From Metridium senile (taxonomy: Eukaryota; Cnidaria; Anthozoa; Actiniaria; Metridiidae), in contig OX459104.1 of NCBI GenBank assembly GCA_949775045.1, positions 16,961,431 through 17,025,430 of the forward strand: DNA of 64,000 nucleotides, given 5' to 3'. Positions 60,097 through 64,000 of this stretch are shown in pieces. The first letter of the stretch is position 1. Each line of letters begins with the position of its first letter. The position numbers and the translations under genes were made by a program. The notes beneath the pieces are model-generated. The model worked only from the letters and a program-made list of their open reading frames with translations. It was not told the DNA's origin and did no database searches.

Positions 60097-60874
60097 ATGA
60101 AGGACACGTTATCACGAAAGAGTTTAAGAGCATTATAGATCTTGCTGCAGAAAAAGGAGCGTCGACCTGGCTAACAGTGATGCCAATTAAGGAAATGGGC
60201 TTTAACCTGAACAAGAGAGATCTAGAATTTAGAGACGCTCTTCGACTACGCTATGACTGGCCAATTGACGACATTCCCTCAGCATGCGTATGTGGAGATC
60301 AATTCTCTATATAGACCACGATGATATGTAAACGCGGTGGCTTTATTATTCAGCGCCATAACGAGTTTCGTGATCTCGAGGCTGAGCTACTCAATACGGT
60401 CTGCAACGACGTAGAGATCGAACCTGTGTTGCAAGAGATCTCAGGAGAGCACTTGAGTAAAGGGACAAATAACGCCCCAGATGCGAGATTGGACGTTCAT
60501 GCACGTGGATTCTGGGAAAGACAACGTTCTGCCTTTTTTGACGTAAGGGCTTGCCACCCGAATGCAGAGTCGTATTATGAACCACAACAGATTTACAGAA
60601 AGCACGAAAACGAAAAGAAGCGTCTATACGCGGATAGGATTATCCAAGTAGAGCAGGGTACATTCACTCCACTGGTTTTTACTACTACCGGAGGCATGGG
60701 AAAAGAATGTCAAAGAGAGATCTAGAATTTAGAGACGCTCTTCGACTACGCTATGACTGGCCAATTGACGACATTCCCTCAGCATGCGTATGTGGAGATC
60801 AATTCTCTATATAGACCACGATGATATGTAAACGCGGTGGCTTTATTATTCAGCGCCATAACGAGTTTCGTGAT
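60097..60874 (+). pseudogene. Retroelement fragment with zinc-knuckle and restriction-like nuclease domain
   Basis: Reading from about 60,097: [35 protein letters not shown], a Cys pair (CVCG), an in-frame stop at 60,313-60,315, then [20 protein letters not shown]. Next come [32 protein letters not shown] and [20 protein letters not shown], then [18 protein letters not shown]. The Cys/His motif followed by D...FFDVR...E.KK resembles the endonuclease end of early-branching LINE-type elements and is frequent in cnidarian gene sets (from memory). It is broken by the stop. Its first part is repeated at 60,713-60,874. Confidence 0.65.
60213..60374 (+). repeat. 162-bp direct repeat, first copy (second 60,713-60,874)
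   Basis: The two copies are identical by eye and exactly 500 bases apart. The second is cut into the 3' part of the same fragment, right after GGMGKEC. Confidence 0.95.
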
Positions 60875-61182
60875 ATTATTATTAAAGTATTATTAAAATT
60901 ATTATTATTATATTGTTACAAATATTGAATATTTTATATAAAAGCAAACAAACGAACATACAGACCAACGAATGAACGATTAAACAGACGGGAAAAAAAA
61001 CAACAAGCAAGCAAGCGAAAAAAACAAACAAACAAACGAATGAACGAACAAACAGACGAAAAAACAAACAAACAAACAACCAAGCGATCGAGGCAACAAA
61101 CAAAAAAGACGAACGAACGAACAAACAAGCACTATTATACAAATCGCATTATACAAAATTCAAAAATCCTACCTATCTAAAA

Positions 61183-61899
61183 CTATACTTTAGCTGCCGA
61201 TATTTCAACATCCATATAGCTAAAGTTTAATATCTGCCTTGCCGCAGAGAAGAGGAATAAGATTTCATTCGGTTCAACAGTAACGTTAAACGGAAAAGAC
61301 CGAGACAAAAACACATAATAAACCGAACCACTAACAGAGACTTGAAACGTCTGCCCCTTGCAAGAGTTTGCAACCTCGTACGCAATACTTAAGCTACTTT
61401 TATGCTGTCTCGTTACTTGGAACAAGCAACCACCATATAGGACTTTGATTTCTGGGACTGTATCAAACATAGGGGTCGAAACAAGTGCTTTCATTTTTTT
61501 CGCACTCAAAGCAGTGACCACATTTGTAATGCTCTTTCGCTTATCGCAAGAACAGAGTTTTATTTCGACTGATTTATCGGCGCATGGTTTGAATTTGTTG
61601 TAAAGTGTTTGTCGATCGTAGGATTGGAGAGTCGGTCTTTCTCCATCGATTTGTACTGCGAAGGTGAATATCTCGTCGTCCTTTAGGCCTACATTAGCGG
61701 CGTTGATGTGTACGTTGAAGGTAGAGGAAGAACCGGAGATACTTTGAACGACGTGGCGAAATGCAGTGCCGACCATACGGAGACAGTTACCGAACCCTTT
61801 ACGGACGGGAGAGTCTTTGCTTATACCTGGTTGGGTGAGAAAGGGAGATAGTTAAGATTATGATGATGATGATGATGATGACTGATAAAGAAAATGGTC

Positions 61900-61967
<68 letters not shown>

Positions 61968-62050
61968 AATGATGATGATGATGATGATGATGGTCATGAT
62001 GATGATGGTCATGATTGAGATAATAATGGCGGTGATGATAATGAAAATCC

Positions 62051-62082
<32 letters not shown>

Positions 62083-62143
62083 GTCATGATGATGGTCATG
62101 ATCGAGATAATAATGGCGGTGATGATAATGAAAATCCTGATGA

Positions 62144-62177
<34 letters not shown>

Positions 62178-63110
62178 GGTGCTTATGATAACGATGACGA
62201 TTATGATTATGATTATTATGATTATGATTATTATGATTATTATGATTATCATGATTATTATGATTATTATTATTATTATTATTGTAATTATTATGATGAT
62301 GATATTGATGATGATGATGATGGTGCATGGTGGTGGTTGTAATGATGATGATGATTTTGTTGGTGATGATGACGATGACGATGATGATCGATGAAGATGA
62401 TGATCATTATTATTATTATTGTAATTAATTATTATGATTATCAGATTGATGATGATGGTGATGATGATGATGATGGTGATGTTTATGAAGATGATGATGA
62501 TACTGATAATGAAAATGATGATTATGATGATGATCGTTATTATTATTGTAATTATTATGATTATAACATTGATGATGATGATGATGATGGCGATGATTAT
62601 GAAGATGATGATGTTACTGATAATGAAAATGATGATGATGATCATTATTATTATTGTAATTATTATGATTATAATATTGACGATGATGATGATGATGATA
62701 CTGATAATGAAAATGATCATTATGATGATGATCATTATTATTATTGTAATTATTATGATTATAACATTGACGATGATGATGATGATGGTGATGATTATGA
62801 AGATGATGATGATACTGATAATGAAAATGGTGGTGGTGATAATGACCATAATAATAATAACCCTGTCATGCACTTACTCGCAGAGTATTGTTTCTGTACT
62901 ATATTGTTGATACTTCCAAGCGCGAACTCAGCAAGCCAGCGATAAACGTTAGCATTATCATCTAGCTTGGTCTCCGATCCTTCACATTGACACCTTACCA
63001 ACGGCATCAGTTGCACGGCATCACATTTACGTGTGGGAGGAATCTTCGCAAAAACACCGGCGACTTTGTGGTCAGATGAAGGGTTGATGTCGTGGAGAGT
63101 CATTAGAGCC
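61183..63110 (-). CDS. Duplicated last two exons of a DUF229 gene
   Basis: Exons 63,110-62,878 (233 bp) and 61,826-61,183 (644 bp) match the last two exons of the complete gene, with the same splice sites and phase. Encoded changes are few: one extra Val after NV, FSAKE to LSAKK, IKD to IKV, RIS to QVS. One end of the exon retains [18 protein letters not shown] and the stop is in the same place. Both frames are intact, so this is either the 3' end of a second full gene continuing past 64,000 or a young partial copy. The preceding exon (core DHG motif) is not seen in the 890 bases upstream; in the full gene it lies about 1.1 kb away. Confidence 0.8.
61858..62860. repeat. GAT/ATT compound microsatellite, intron of the duplicate
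   Basis: Long (GAT)n, then TATTATGATTAT tracts and GATACTGATAATGAAAATGA units. Longer and more ordered than its partner at 43,080-43,880. Confidence 0.95.
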
Positions 63111-63179
63111 CTAAAAAGATACATAAGTCTATGAACTAAATATAATGTAACCGAGCCTGCACGGCAAACCACAAAATTG

Positions 63180-63402
63180 TTAAGGCCCGGGCAAACGGTT
63201 TCAACATTTGCTTCAACATCCGTTCGATTTTGTTGGTTGGCAATGTTAAAACGCTTTTAAACTATTTCAACATTATTAAAACGTGTTGAAACGATGTTGA
63301 ATTGATGTTAACAGAGTTTAAAAGCGTTTAAACATTGTCATTCAACAAAATCGAACGGATGTTGAAGCAAATGTTGAAACCGTTTGCCCGGGCCCTGAGG
63401 CC
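63180..63402. mobile_element. MITE family T, copy 2
   Basis: GCCCGGGCAAACGGTTTCAA on the left and TTGAAACCGTTTGCCCGGGC on the right. A 26-base unit at the right end (CCCGGGCCCTGAGGCCTGAT...) is repeated. Confidence 0.85.
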
Positions 63403-63404
63403 TG

Positions 63405-63765
63405 ATTGAGCCCGGGCCCTGAGGCCTGATTGAGCCCGTGCACATCTGCAATGCGGTAACGCGCAAAAATTAAACGGGCTGCAGTCCAAAGCTCCATTAA
63501 TTGGCGAACTAACTTTGTCCTAAAAACTGACAGAATTTTAAAATTAAAATTACAAATAGTGATTTCATCGAACTTCTTTCAAACAATCATTAATTAGGAC
63601 TTTAATTTTAATATGCAAAAGTCGACGTCTAATTCATTCAAGAATCTTGTATTTGTTTTATTAACCCGAAATTATAATTTCAAGTTCGGCATCGAGTTAA
63701 TTCACTAGTTTTCGTTATATTTATTCATGGTTGAGAACAAGTCCCAAGTTTCTCTTCAACAAGTA
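63405..63765. other. No recognisable gene
   Basis: AT-rich; nothing similar to a DUF229 exon. Confidence 0.5.
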
Positions 63766-63957
63766 TAGCGGAACCCCGTTAATCCGGCCACCGAAGGGAC
63801 CTTTCAAAGTGGCCGTATTAACGGGGTGGCCGTCATTATTAAGCGGGCAAATTTTATAGAAAATGTATGGACATGCATTTCGTCGGGACCTAAAAAACTG
63901 GCCGCAATAACGGGGTGGCCGTATTAACCGGGTGGCCGTAAGGCGGGGTTCCACTGT
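63766..63957. mobile_element. pogo/Tigger-like MITE, copy 2
   Basis: TATAGCGGAACCCCGTTAAT on the left, GTAAGGCGGGGTTCCACTGT on the right, with GGGGTGGCCGTATTAAC repeats inside. Confidence 0.75.
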
Positions 63958-64000
63958 AACACAAAGTCTATCTGGTTTGAATATGATACTTCTTTCAGGC

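Larger units (their letters stand above)
60940..63124. repeat. Segmental duplication of 42,180-44,162
   Basis: Contains, in the same order, the AAAC-type array, last exon, GAT-rich intron and penultimate exon of the DUF229 gene. Exons are nearly identical; arrays have diverged. Confidence 0.9.

Overview
The window looks like nuclear DNA of an early-branching invertebrate animal. A cnidarian, perhaps an anthozoan, is my best guess, but it is an inference. Reasons: long introns with canonical GT-AG borders, secreted CAP-domain genes, a DUF229-type membrane protein, a CR1/L2-like LINE, fragments resembling retroelement and tyrosine-recombinase genes that I associate with cnidarian genomes, and dense palindromic MITEs and microsatellites. 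I see no rRNA gene, convincing intact tRNA gene, CRISPR array, operon or other bacterial feature.

All host genes I can rebuild lie on the minus strand. Three paralogous CAP genes stand head to tail: A (first exon about 17,960, stop 6,096), B (30,990 to 19,040) and C (39,020 to 33,205). Each has a non-coding first exon and seven coding exons with identical phases. They encode a signal peptide, a short linker, an unrecognised N-terminal domain, a Ser/Thr/Gly-rich linker, a CAP domain and a Lys/His-rich tail. The signal-peptide exon of a fourth copy (479-542) lies at the left edge. To the right is a ten-exon gene for a DUF229 (alkaline-phosphatase-like fold) type II membrane protein, 55,429 to 42,401. 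Its last two exons are duplicated at 63,110-61,183. All exon joins keep the reading frame. No transcript evidence was available.

The rest is repeats. Equivalent introns of the CAP paralogues carry the same kind of repeat: AAGC/AAGG in intron 3, CATT-type in intron 4, ACGTA-rich in intron 6, GAT in the last intron. Two minisatellites are built from 5' splice sites: a 50-bp unit at 45,806-46,511 and a 30-bp unit at 21,345-21,966. Many MITE families are present, often nested. One family, here called U, has 9-bp target duplications; its longer copy carries a broken RecQ-like helicase start. A decayed LINE (6,905-10,481) sits antisense in the last intron of gene A. A second LINE tail and a nuclease-domain retroelement fragment lie at 59,386-60,874.

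The best leads are the splice-donor minisatellites, the U transposon with its helicase fragment, and the partial DUF229 duplication. Intron numbers count the intron after the 5'UTR exon as intron 1.
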